DNA of 37,265 bases from Candidatus Babelota bacterium. Lineage in GTDB: Bacteria > Babelota > Babeliae > Babelales > Chromulinivoraceae. The DNA lies in contig JACPFN010000010.1 of NCBI GenBank assembly GCA_016183005.1, forward strand, positions 1-37,265. Reading direction: 5' to 3'. The position numbers were made by a program, and so were the translations under genes. Of the stretch, positions 10,235-17,640 are shown in pieces. Below the pieces are notes generated by a model. The model did no database searches. It was not told where the DNA came from and saw nothing but the letters and a program-made list of their open reading frames with translations. Within the stretch, counting starts at the first letter, position 1. Every line of letters starts with the position of its first letter.

Positions 10235-10549
10235 TTAGCGTTTAGGTAAAATTTCATAAGGGCTTATTTGAGGTTTGTGATATACAGAAGGCAGTAGTGA
10301 CTGAATGGTCAATAAGCTAGATAAATCTAAATTATTAGTAGATTTGCGGCAGGGTGATTTAACTGGTGCGTGAAGGGTTCTTGTAGCATTTGTTCTATTT
10401 GTAACTTCTTTAAAATAGGTATTCCCAAGTTCTTTGCGATAATTGTCTTGGCTGTAGTGTAGGTGGCAGTATCGATCTATTCGGTGTACACAACTATTGT
10501 GATTTATTTGAAATGAAAATAAGGTAATATATAAAACTATTTTTTTCAT
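10235..10549 (-). CDS. small secreted protein of unknown function
   Basis: 104 aa from the ATG at 10549, chosen because it follows SD AGGG by 5 nt and starts a signal peptide (MKKIVLYITLFSFQINHNS). A longer in-frame start at 10612 would bury the signal. The mature part is short, basic and His/Asn/Ser-rich with four Cys and no known domain. It is the first gene of a presumed operon with cdd and the 8982 orphan. It lies just beyond the 3' end of tRNA-Pro copy 1, outside the proposed island. Confidence 0.6.
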   Translation of the reverse strand: MKKIVLYITLFSFQINHNSCVHRIDRYCHLHYSQDNYRKELGNTYFKEVTNRTNATRTLHAPVKSPCRKSTNNLDLSSLLTIQSLLPSVYHKPQISPYEILPKR

Positions 10550-10744
10550 AAAAGCCCTAGGTTGAGATATTTTTACTTTTAGCTTTGCTGAACTATCACT
10601 GTGAAAACTCATCCTTCACATTTCGCTAACGCTCATTTATTTCAATTTTCGTTAAAATTTTTGCGTATGCAGTCGGCAGATGGGCTATACTATTTTTGCT
10701 TTCAGCTTTTTTAGGCGAAGTTATTGTACAACAATAATGAAAAC

Positions 10745-10820
10745 TGGTCGGGGCAGCGAGACTCGAACTCACAGCCCCTCGCTCCCAAAGCGAGTGCGCT
10801 ACCAATTGCGCCATGCCCCG
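10745..10820 (-). tRNA. tRNA-Pro(UGG), copy 1
   Basis: 76 nt including encoded CCA (10745-10747). The acceptor stem CGGGGCA/TGCCCCG pairs fully. The anticodon loop TTTGGGA (anticodon TGG) sits between CTCGC and GCGAG. The sequence is identical to copy 2 at 18783-18858. It has its own promoter-like sequence at 10870-10897. Confidence 0.97.
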
Positions 10821-10869
10821 AATAACAGAATCATTTAAAAAATTTTGAAAGATCCTAAAGATAAAAATT

Positions 10870-10897
10870 AATATATCGATTTTTAGGATATTATCAA
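10870..10897 (-). promoter_or_regulatory. promoter of tRNA-Pro copy 1
   Basis: On the minus strand TTGATA (10892-10897) is followed after 16 bp by TATATT (10870-10875). The predicted start is ~40 nt upstream of the tRNA. It lies on the island side, so the element would supply the promoter for this tRNA copy. Confidence 0.55.
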
Positions 10898-10915
10898 GAA
10901 AGTTAGTTAAAATAA

Positions 10916-10947
10916 AAAAGGGATTTACTTTATAATAAATCCCTTTT
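10916..10947 (-). terminator. terminator after qmcA
   Basis: Perfect 12-bp arms AAAAGGGATTTA (10916-10927) and TAAATCCCTTTT (10936-10947). On the minus strand the stem runs into TTTTTTATTTT, as for an intrinsic terminator downstream of qmcA (stop at 11051). Confidence 0.85.
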
Positions 10948-11050
10948 GTTTGATTGTCTGATCAAATATACAACGAATGCTTTTTAAGACAGATTATTTT
11001 GTTGTATGCTAATATATTTTGTTAAAATAGGATATCAATTCATAATGTTT

Positions 11051-12040
11051 TTATTGAGCAGTAAAGATGTTTTTGATAGAAGCAACTGCGCTTGCAAGTG
11101 TTGATGCTTCGTAAGGGACAACAATCATTTTGTTATCTTTACCCTTGGTCATTTCTGGTAATACTTGTACATATTTTAATGCTGTAATGTATGCAGCAGG
11201 GTCGGCATTATTTCCAAGCGCAGATTTAATCATTTCAATAGTTTGTGCTTCGGCTTGTGCTATTTTGAGTTTGGATGTAGCTTCAGCTTCTGCTTCAATA
11301 ATTTTAGCTTGTGCTTGACCTTCTGCTTCAAGGATTTGTGATTCTCTTACCCCTTCAGCCTGCAAGATTGCTGAACGCTTTGCTCCTTCAGCTTCAAGAA
11401 TGATAGCGCGGCGATCACGCTCTGCGCGCATCTGTTTTTCCATTGCGATACGAATATCACGTGGTGGATTTACTTCTTGAAGTTCAACGCGGTTTACCTT
11501 TACGCCCCATTTATCGGTTGCATGATCAAGGATAACGCGAAGTTTTTCATTAATTTGATCGCGAGATATTAATGTTTCATCAAGATCTAAAGATCCGATA
11601 ACGTTTCGAAGTGTTGTTTGTGTTATTTTTTCAATTGCTTCTGGCAGATTTGAAACTTCATAAATTGCAGCTTTTACGTCAGTTATTTGATAGTACAATA
11701 GGGCATTAATTTCCATCATTACGTTATCTTTAGTAATTACGTTTTGTTTGGGGAAATCATATACAGATTCACGTAAATCGATGCGAGCAAATGCACGCAT
11801 ATAAGTTGCGTAATTATTAATTTGAGCATTAAAGTGTGTAAACGTCCAAAATACTTTACGTTTTTGCTCAATGAAAGGGATCATGAAGTGTAGTCCTGGA
11901 GCAAGTATGCGGTCAAATTTACCAAGACGTTCAACGACAACGGTTTCAGCCTGTTGAACTAATACGGTATTGCTTGCGATTAAAACTATAAGAAGGATAA
12001 GTGGAATAATGAAAAATACAGAGATTCCGAAAAAGATCAT
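11051..12040 (-). CDS. qmcA: SPFH/band 7 membrane scaffold protein, QmcA type
   Basis: 329 aa. One N-terminal transmembrane helix (residues ~5-25) is followed by the SPFH/band-7 domain: VERLGKFDRILAPGLHFMIPF, then KDNVMMEINALLYYQITD and TTLRNVIGSLDLDE. A long Ala/Glu-rich coiled coil follows (~215-275, EAEGAKRSAILQAEG repeats). Such proteins oligomerise into membrane microdomain scaffolds and associate with membrane proteases. The gene follows nfeD by 64 nt; this SPFH+NfeD pairing is widespread. SD GGG before ATG. YbbK is another name for the type. Confidence 0.93.
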   Translation of the reverse strand: MIFFGISVFFIIPLILLIVLIASNTVLVQQAETVVVERLGKFDRILAPGLHFMIPFIEQKRKVFWTFTHFNAQINNYATYMRAFARIDLRESVYDFPKQNVITKDNVMMEINALLYYQITDVKAAIYEVSNLPEAIEKITQTTLRNVIGSLDLDETLISRDQINEKLRVILDHATDKWGVKVNRVELQEVNPPRDIRIAMEKQMRAERDRRAIILEAEGAKRSAILQAEGVRESQILEAEGQAQAKIIEAEAEATSKLKIAQAEAQTIEMIKSALGNNADPAAYITALKYVQVLPEMTKGKDNKMIVVPYEASTLASAVASIKNIFTAQ

Positions 12041-12104
12041 ATAAAGACCCTTTATTTAATATGAGTTTTAAAATAATTTTTTATTTCAAGATCAGGTTGT
12101 GTAA

Positions 12105-12542
12105 TTAATCATGTAAAAGGTTTATTTGTAAATGACAGCCTTTAACACCGATGACTAAGGCTTTTTGTTCAATTATTAATTTTTCTTCTTTTTTTTGTAA
12201 TTTTACCATCCATAGTTCACCATCTACTTGGGCGTATCCTGTATCATCAGAAATGATTTCTGTAATTTCAACTATTTTGCCAATCATAAGATACATGTTT
12301 GATTCATAAAATTTAGATTGTTTTTTCTTTTGAAGAAATTTGACCATCAGATTTAGTAACAGAAACATAGCGCCAGAAGCTATAAAAAAGAAGATGTATT
12401 GATTAATGGGCAAATTGTTTTGGTATTCTGTAAGCATCGTGGTTAATGCTCCAAGTGCTAGAGCAAGAAAGAAGAATAACCCGGGATTTAGTATCTCTAT
12501 AAAAATAAAAAATGCTGAAATTATAAACCAGAACTTTGTCAT
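12105..12542 (-). CDS. nfeD: NfeD-like membrane protein (short form)
   Basis: 145 aa. Two to three hydrophobic segments (~4-35 and 45-68) are followed by a C-terminal OB-fold (~80-143; GKIVEITEIISDDTGYAQVDGELWMVK). This is the short NfeD form (NfeD1b-type/YbbJ) without the ClpP-like serine protease domain of long forms. It partners the downstream SPFH protein in an operon. SD GGGG before ATG. Confidence 0.85.
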   Translation of the reverse strand: MTKFWFIISAFFIFIEILNPGLFFFLALALGALTTMLTEYQNNLPINQYIFFFIASGAMFLLLNLMVKFLQKKKQSKFYESNMYLMIGKIVEITEIISDDTGYAQVDGELWMVKLQKKEEKLIIEQKALVIGVKGCHLQINLLHD

Positions 12543-12645
12543 TTTCTTGATCCCCTCTTATATTAAAGGGTAGAACTTATAGGTATTCAATTTTTATTAT
12601 GAAGTAAACATGAAAAAAAGCAAGTAAGAAAATGCTTTTATGTAT

Positions 12646-12677
12646 AAAGAAGATCGCTTAGCGAGGCGACCTTCTTT
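12646..12677. terminator. putative terminator between the M48 peptidase gene and nfeD
   Basis: Imperfect hairpin AAAGAAGATCGCT / AGGCGACCTTCTTT with loop TAGCG. Paired A and T ends allow termination on either strand; it would mainly close the minus-strand peptidase gene (stop at 12746). Confidence 0.6.
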
Positions 12678-12745
12678 GTATTATCTTGATTATTTGACTA
12701 AAGGCAGCAAAAACTTCGCAGCATTGCTTCCTGAAGCCATGGCCT

Positions 12746-13663
12746 TTAGGTCGTGGTCGGTTTATTTTTTGCAAGTTTTAATAAATATTCTTTACGATCT
12801 TTACCTTGAGGATGCCCAGAATAAATAGTAGTTGGTAATTTCAAAAACCAATTATTCGGATCTTTATACATCTCTATAATATCTTGCTCCTGAGCAAAAA
12901 AATGCGCTGCCTGAATAATTTCTTCAGCGGTGCTATATTTTGCTGCAAATTTATCAGCTCTTTTTTCTGCTGCAGTTTTAAAAACCAAATTAAAAAAAAG
13001 TGTTAGGACAATATCTATAAACATACCTACTATTAAACCAATAAGAATCGCAAGCAACGGATTAGTAAAAAATAATATCATGTTAACAACCGTTATCCCT
13101 GCAAAGACAGTTAAAGCACCGGTTAAGAAAATAACCCATAATTTTTTATATGAATAATGATCAATAACATGGCCAAGTTCATGCTTAAAAATAAAAGATT
13201 GAATTCCCGGAGTTAGGTTTTGTGATTGCCAAACTTGACGCTTTTTCCCTAAGTCATTTAATTTTGATTCATACAATTGATGGAAAATATTTATAATAGG
13301 CGTCACATTTGCATCACCACTGCAAATACTGCAAGTCGTTGAATCTATTACTATTGTTTTTCCAATAGCCATAGCTATTTGTTGCGCTGTATAAGCGTAC
13401 TTAATAATAATTTTTGATGGATCAACATTGCATAATGTAATATAGGATCTAAACATTTCTCTATGCTCACCAGAAGGAGTGTACAATAATCCATTCTCAA
13501 GAGCTGCAGTCTGTACATAGCTCAAATACCAGATATAAATACCCATGCATACAGAAACTATCAACTGTACAAAAAAATTGGTCAATAATTCAGGAAATAT
13601 ATAAAAAAATAATATAATTGGTAAAGATAAACGAATAAATCCTATAATCTGTTGCTGTAACAT
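12746..13663 (-). CDS. M48-type (HtpX/Ste24-like) membrane zinc metallopeptidase
   Basis: 305 aa. Two N-terminal membrane segments (~8-55), then zinc motif HELGH at 161-165, two further membrane segments (~175-225), and third zinc ligand Glu233 in TAAEKRADKFAAKY. A SGHPQGKDRKEYL block near the end is the usual M48 'HP..R' element. This topology is that of M48 membrane peptidases such as HtpX, which degrade misfolded membrane proteins. A CSICSG pair at ~125-130 is unusual. The gene is directly upstream of nfeD-qmcA on the same strand, so a membrane quality-control module is plausible. SD GGA before ATG. Confidence 0.87.
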   Translation of the reverse strand: MLQQQIIGFIRLSLPIILFFYIFPELLTNFFVQLIVSVCMGIYIWYLSYVQTAALENGLLYTPSGEHREMFRSYITLCNVDPSKIIIKYAYTAQQIAMAIGKTIVIDSTTCSICSGDANVTPIINIFHQLYESKLNDLGKKRQVWQSQNLTPGIQSFIFKHELGHVIDHYSYKKLWVIFLTGALTVFAGITVVNMILFFTNPLLAILIGLIVGMFIDIVLTLFFNLVFKTAAEKRADKFAAKYSTAEEIIQAAHFFAQEQDIIEMYKDPNNWFLKLPTTIYSGHPQGKDRKEYLLKLAKNKPTTT

Positions 13664-13690
13664 AATTTCCGTTCTTTTTATAATAATATT

Positions 13691-14142
13691 TTAATTTTTA
13701 CTTTTGGTTCTAATTTGTCTGTCCAACTCAGAATATTTGAGCTCAAGATCTTGTCTGCCACGTTCTAATCTATCTACAAGCTGTGTTTTGATTTCATCCT
13801 CACAAAAAGGTCTATCAAAATTTGTACTTGCACTAATAAGACATGGTAAATTAAAATCATATTCATTTAAATTTTCAAAATTTCGTTGATGACGATTTAC
13901 TTGCAGATGCAATCCAATATACAGGACTTCGACAAATAATTCAATAATCTGATCTAGGACAGTCCCATTTTTAATATTGTTTTGTTCGAACTTTTTACTG
14001 GATGGCTCTAACGTAGATCTAGAGCTAAATGAGCCGTTTCTTCTCTTTTTTTAGTGTTTGTTAAAGATTCCGATTTTATACTTAATGACGTGCTAAAAAG
14101 CATTATAGCGCACATACGATGTAATATAATTAACTTCTTCAT
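13691..14142 (-). pseudogene. secreted orphan protein broken by a frameshift in an A-tract
   Basis: From ATG 14142 (SD GGAG) a signal peptide is encoded (MKKLIILHRMCAIMLFSTSL); the frame runs ~46 codons to TAG at ~14016. The -1 frame is open from ~14050 down to 13691 and ends in a coiled-coil-like tail (VDRLERGRQDLELKYSELD). Adding one A to the 7-A run at ~14046-14052 joins both parts into one ~150-aa secreted protein. Codons in the middle are antisense to a recombinase relic (13968-14054). It may be a pseudogene, a slippage-controlled gene or a sequencing error. Confidence 0.55.
13968..14054 (+). pseudogene. relic of the 3' end of a serine recombinase gene
   Basis: Read on plus, this segment gives ILFCSNFLLDG...VDLELNEPF followed by TAG at 14052. 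It parallels KLFCSKIVLDG...PDLELNEPF in the fragment at ~18690-18750; the DNA shares ATTGTTTTGTTC and GATCTAGAGCT-AATGAGCC. No upstream recombinase sequence is visible (a stop lies at ~13946). The secreted orphan on the other strand runs across it. Confidence 0.55.
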
Positions 14143-14177
14143 AAAATTCTCCACATTAAAATGACTTACGTATCTAT

Positions 14178-14831
14178 TTATTTGGTAACAATAGGTGTTT
14201 GATTTTTATGATATGAACATTGTTGGCCTTTAAATTGCTTTTGTATCCTAAGTATTTCATCAGAAGATAGATAGCCTTTATCAGTCCATTGTTTTTCACG
14301 TTCATATGTTTCATGACACTCTTTTAAGTGATCACTGCATTCTTGTAAGCATGTTTCGCAGGCTACACCAAAACTTGCTTCAGTATCAGCACGCCTTTCC
14401 ATAGATTGTATAATTTTAGGATCTAATAAAGCTGCTGTTGTTAGCCCTAAGAAAGCACTAGCTAATTTGGGAAATAATGAATTATTTTCATTGTTTAAGA
14501 GTGGGTACATTAAAAATGGTAACCCAAGAGCTATAGATACTTTTAGTAAGTTTTTTACTATATAATCATTATGTTTAATATGTGAAGCTTCATGAAATAT
14601 TGTAAATCGTTTAACACCATATGGTTCATTGTCTAATAGACGTTTATACACACGAATTTGATTACGACCAGCTTCAGCATACTTATTACAATCAATATCA
14701 CAGCTTTCAACCAATGGAATATCTATAGAAATTCCTAATTTTGTTTTAGCATCAGCTAACATTTCTTGATAGCTGAACGATGCTTGTATGGAACCAACTA
14801 TACTAAATAATATGATTAAGATTTTTTTCAT
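14178..14831 (-). CDS. secreted HExxH metallopeptidase with Cys-rich tail
   Basis: 217 aa. Signal peptide at 1-~18 (MKKILIILFSIVGSIQAS). Zinc motif HEASH at 80-84 and third ligand candidate Glu145 in QSMERRADTEAS give the M48-like HExxH...E arrangement; the block between holds one or two hydrophobic segments (~95-112, 122-136). The C-terminus has a Cys cluster (CETCLQECSDHLKEC) suited to disulfides outside the cytoplasm. It looks like an exported relative of the M48 peptidase at 12746. Strong SD GGGGG before ATG. Substrate unknown. Confidence 0.75.
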   Translation of the reverse strand: MKKILIILFSIVGSIQASFSYQEMLADAKTKLGISIDIPLVESCDIDCNKYAEAGRNQIRVYKRLLDNEPYGVKRFTIFHEASHIKHNDYIVKNLLKVSIALGLPFLMYPLLNNENNSLFPKLASAFLGLTTAALLDPKIIQSMERRADTEASFGVACETCLQECSDHLKECHETYEREKQWTDKGYLSSDEILRIQKQFKGQQCSYHKNQTPIVTK

Positions 14832-14981
14832 AATACCCCCATAAAAATGACCTATTAATATAAATAATAGCTAATAGTAAGGGTTGAAAGCAATAGTTTT
14901 TCGTGATAATTGTATCCAATTTATCTTAATTTTACACTAGAGTTCTTTCGAAACTAGCCATAGATCGAATTTCAAGGTAAA

Positions 14982-15006
14982 ATTAATGTCCAGAGGAGAC
15001 ATTAAT
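14982..15006 (+). promoter_or_regulatory. start-site hairpin of IS element A transposase
   Basis: Perfect 9-bp arms ATTAATGTC (14982-14990) and GACATTAAT (14998-15006). The loop CAGAGGA holds most of the SD and the right arm holds part of the start codon (ATG 15005-15007), so folding could limit transposase translation. Confidence 0.5.
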
Positions 15007-15828
15007 GAAATATGAATCAATTCAAAACTTACAATCAAAAGATTTTCGTAGACTAACTGGGGTAAAGCAAGTTACATTTAAACATATGGTTGAAATTTTA
15101 AGTGCTGCAGATAAAACAAAAAAGATATCTGGTGGACGTAAAAATAAATTAAGCATAGAAAATCAATTGTTATTAACACTTGAGTATTTTCGAGAATATA
15201 GAACTTATTTTCATATTGGAAAAAGTTATGGAATTAGCGAAAGTGCGGCATACAAAACTGTAAAATGGATAGAAAGCATTTTGATTAAACATAAAACATT
15301 CGCTTTGCCTGGTCGCAAAGAACTTTCAAAATATAAAGCAGATGAAATTATATTATTTGACGTGACTGAAACGCCTATTCAAAGACCAAAAAAAAGCAAA
15401 AACAATTTTATTCTGGTAAGAAAAAACGACATACATTTAAAACACAGGTAGCAGTTTATAAATCAAGCGGTAAAATTGTAAGTACTGCTTTTGCAAAAGG
15501 AAGAAATCATGATTTTAAAATTTTTAAAAACTCTAAAAATCATGTTCATCCTGAAGTTAAAATCATTGTAGATACTGGATATGTAGGAATTCAAAAAATG
15601 CATTCAAATAGTGAAATACCTAAAAAAAGATCTAAAGAAAATCCTTTAACTAAAGAAGATAAAAAGAATAATCGAGAAATATCTAAAAAAAAAGTTTCTA
15701 ATGAAAATGTTATAAGCTCTCTTAAGCGATTTGCAATTGTTTCTGATCCGTACAGAAATCGTAGAAAACGATTTGGTTTACGATTTAATTTAATTGCAGC
15801 TATTCATAATTTTGAGTTAGATAATTGA
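15005..15828 (+). CDS. IS5-family transposase (DDE_Tnp_4 type), made by -1 frameshift
   Basis: The first frame (15005-15451) encodes an HTH domain (TGVKQVTFKHMVEIL; SYGISESAAYKTVKWIE) and the first catalytic Asp (FDVTETPIQRPKK). The rest (QFYSGKKKRHTFKTQ, then GRNHDFKIFK, VDTGYVGIQKMH, ISSLKRFAI and the RNRRKRFGLRFNLIAAI end) is in the -1 frame, ending at 15828. The switch point is the A-run at 15388-15395. After a -1 slip the protein is ~275 aa, a normal length. SD AGGAG lies 6-8 nt before ATG. HTH_Tnp_4 plus DDE_Tnp_4 architecture puts it in IS5; the subgroup is not certain. Confidence 0.85.
15388..15394 (+). promoter_or_regulatory. -1 ribosomal frameshift site (A AAA AAA) in transposase
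   Basis: In zero frame CCA AAA AAA AGC; a -1 slip on A AAA AAA gives ...K K K Q K Q F Y S G K K, which restores homology. The heptamer is correctly phased for programmed frameshifting, as known in several IS families. No downstream stimulator was established. Confidence 0.6.
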
Positions 15829-15866
15829 GTTTCGAAAGATGTCTACTTAAAAATAGTTTGCGTGAT

Positions 15867-15906
15867 AACGACCTATATGACATCATAAAATTTCATATAG
15901 GTCGTT
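15867..15906. terminator. terminator between IS element A and the small membrane protein gene
   Basis: Perfect 14-bp arms AACGACCTATATGA (15867-15880) and TCATATAGGTCGTT (15893-15906) with a 12-nt loop. It sits just downstream of the minus-strand gene ending at 15933; A/T-rich ends allow use on both strands. Confidence 0.75.
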
Positions 15907-15932
15907 AAAATTGCGTTAATTATAGGCTAAGT

Positions 15933-16250
15933 TTACTTAGTAGTGCTATATACAGTAGCTAAAATAGCTGTTACTAGGGCACCAAGACCGAAATAGGTAC
16001 TTGCTGTTTTTTCTCCATTATAAGCCATTATCCCTGCTGTAGCGGCACATATAGCCGGAACGAAGGTTTTTGGTGTAAAAGGAGTAGATTCTGTACCAGG
16101 TTTGTATGTGTTAATTGCAGCTGCTACAAGTGCACTGGTTCCAATATAAGCACCAGCACCGATGAGACCTTCTTGTATTCCATTGCCTTGAGCTGGTCGT
16201 ATTTGTGAACCAATCATAAGAATAGACATAAACATTAATAATTTTTTCAT
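15933..16250 (-). CDS. small exported/membrane protein of unknown function
   Basis: 105 aa. Signal peptide at 1-~22 (MKKLLMFMSILMIGSQIRPAQG), then two Gly/Ala-rich hydrophobic segments (~26-48, GLIGAGAYIGTSALVAAA; ~65-100, GLGALVTAILATVYS) separated by a short Pro/Thr-rich loop. This suggests a small two-pass membrane protein or glycine-zipper type, but I recognise no family. SD AGGA before ATG; a TATAAT-like -10 on the minus strand at 16297-16302. It lies between two IS elements inside the island. Confidence 0.6.
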   Translation of the reverse strand: MKKLLMFMSILMIGSQIRPAQGNGIQEGLIGAGAYIGTSALVAAAINTYKPGTESTPFTPKTFVPAICAATAGIMAYNGEKTASTYFGLGALVTAILATVYSTTK

Positions 16251-16387
16251 ATAATTTCCTTTATTTACAAGGTCGAATTAATGATAAATTTGACACATTA
16301 TAAGCATACCATAGGTATACTATGTGCACAAAAGGAGTAGGGGTGTTTCAAGAGCTTTGCTGGATTTTGTGAAATTATAAATTTTTA

Positions 16388-16462
16388 AAGCATTCAGTAC
16401 TGGCTGTGCCAGGCGTAGCTCGTAAGAGCGAAGACTGGTCGGAGTCAGTGTGTGCACAGATC
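16388..16462. other. GC-rich multi-hairpin segment in the 16251-16576 gap
   Basis: The 326-bp gap before the IS30 element is AT-rich except here. Three stems are visible: CTGGC-TGT-GCCAG (16400-16412), GCTC-GTAA-GAGC with a GNRA loop (16418-16429), and ACTG...CAGT (16434-16449). An alternative outer pair is CTGTGC (16404-16409) with GCACAG (16454-16459). It could be a structured RNA, a dispersed repeat or debris from a coding region; one plus frame is open across it (LAVPGVARKSEDWSESV). Nothing else in the gap is recognisable apart from the -10 of the 15933 gene and GGTGA/TCACC arms at 16559-16576. Confidence 0.4.
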
Positions 16463-16585
16463 GAACTTTTAGTTGGAAAAAATTGAAGGATCAATTGTTT
16501 AAAATTATCAAACCTAGCTTGAAAATTTATTAATCCATGAGAATGTGTGATTTGTGCTTGGTGAATTCAACTCACCAGTGCAACA

Positions 16586-17557
16586 CTAACATATAATTCC
16601 TTGTAGCATACATTCTTGACTAAAAATTTGAAGTGGTGAAAAAAAGTTTAAAGTTTTTCGTGGTCGATTATTCAGTTTTTCTTCAACAAATTTTAACATT
16701 TTTTCTGAAATTGAAGCAAAACAAGTTTTTTTAGGAAAATACTGGCGGATTAATCCGTTAGTATTTTCATTTAATCCACGTTGCCATGAAGCATATGGAT
16801 CAGCAAAAAAGAACTTAGCTTCAAGCGCTTTTGTAATTTCTTCATGATCAGCAAATTCTTTTCCATTATCCGATGTAATCGTGTGAACAACCGCTTTCAG
16901 CGGGTTGAGCAGTTTAACAACTGCTCTTAAAATAGAAGCAGAGTCTTTATACTCAGACATTGCTGTAAGTGTATATTTTGACACTCTTTCTACAACGGTA
17001 ATGATAAAATTTTTATGATCTTTGCCAACCACTAAATCAATCTCCCAATCACCAATTCGACTTTTATTGTCTACAATTTTTGGCCTATCATGAATGCTAA
17101 CTTTATTTTTAATTTGACCTCTTTTTTCCTTTGCACCTCGCTTTCGATATCTTCTCTTATGACCATGCCTGAGATGTTTATACAATGTGCCACCAGCTTT
17201 TTTATCAGACCAAACATGTTGATAAATTCGCTTATGACTAATGTAAGCACTTTCTTGTTTTAACACTCCTGAAATCTGTTCTGGACTCCAATCCTGTCGT
17301 AACATTGATTCTATTTTCTCAATCAACTCAGATGTCATTTTTATAAATTTCTTGGACATCGTTTTTCGGGCATCAGCCTTAGCATTTGCTTGATTTGGTC
17401 GATATCCTTTTTGTCCAACATTCCTTTTCAGTTCACGGCTTATTGTTGAAAAATGCTTACCTATAGTTTCAGCTATTTTTCTACTGCTAAGCCCTGAGTT
17501 TTTAAGCTCATAAATTTAAAATCGATTTTCTTGATGAATTCGTGTATATTTTTCCAA
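16586..17557 (-). pseudogene. IS30-family transposase with an early in-frame stop
   Basis: The reading frame from TTG 17557 gives EKYTRIHQENRF, a TAA at 17516-17518, then IYELKNSGLSSRKIAETIG...TISRELKRN, the normal IS30 N-terminal HTH, all in the same frame down to 16586. Relatives normally have a residue such as Gln at the stop (RYQIYEL), so a CAA to TAA change is likely. The catalytic core is intact: GDWEIDLVVG, TSDNGKEF and the NENTNGLIRQYFPKK block with Glu. An internal ATG at 17359 could still give a 257-aa product lacking the HTH. SD AAGGG is 6 nt before the TTG, inside a hairpin arm. Confidence 0.75.
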
Positions 17558-17628
17558 GCAACACCCTTCAAAATTTGAGATGACATTTTTGTGTTAAAAA
17601 TATCATCTCAAATTTTGAAAGGTGTTGC
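17558..17628. repeat. 33-bp inverted repeat at the IS30 end, covering the transposase SD
   Basis: Arms 17558-17590 and 17596-17628 pair over 33 bp; the two differing positions would form G-U pairs in minus-strand RNA. The loop is 5 nt. On the minus strand the second arm contains the SD (AAGGG) of the TTG start at 17557, so an RNA entering from outside the IS could hide the ribosome binding site. Confidence 0.7.
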
Positions 17629-17640
17629 ACTAGGCTGTAT

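Larger units (their letters stand above)
14940..15843 (+). mobile_element. IS5-family insertion sequence (element A)
   Basis: About 904 bp. Terminal inverted repeats GA[G/C][T/A]TCTTTCGAAACT occupy 14940-14955 and 15828-15843; the flanking TA at 14938-14939 and 15844-15845 is the probable target duplication. It contains a single transposase gene in two frames and appears intact. Confidence 0.8.
16577..17631 (-). mobile_element. IS30-family insertion sequence
   Basis: About 1055 bp with terminal repeats AGTGCAACAC at 16577-16586 and (inverted) 17622-17631. It encodes an IS30 transposase. The left target carries GGTGA/TCACC arms; IS30 elements often favour palindromic targets. Its right end directly abuts IS element B. 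Confidence 0.8.

Noticed and set aside
10626-10814. 62-codon frame overlapping tRNA-Pro copy 1 (minus strand)
   Set aside because: Starts inside the tRNA and reads its sequence; no SD, no protein character. It is a tRNA by-product.
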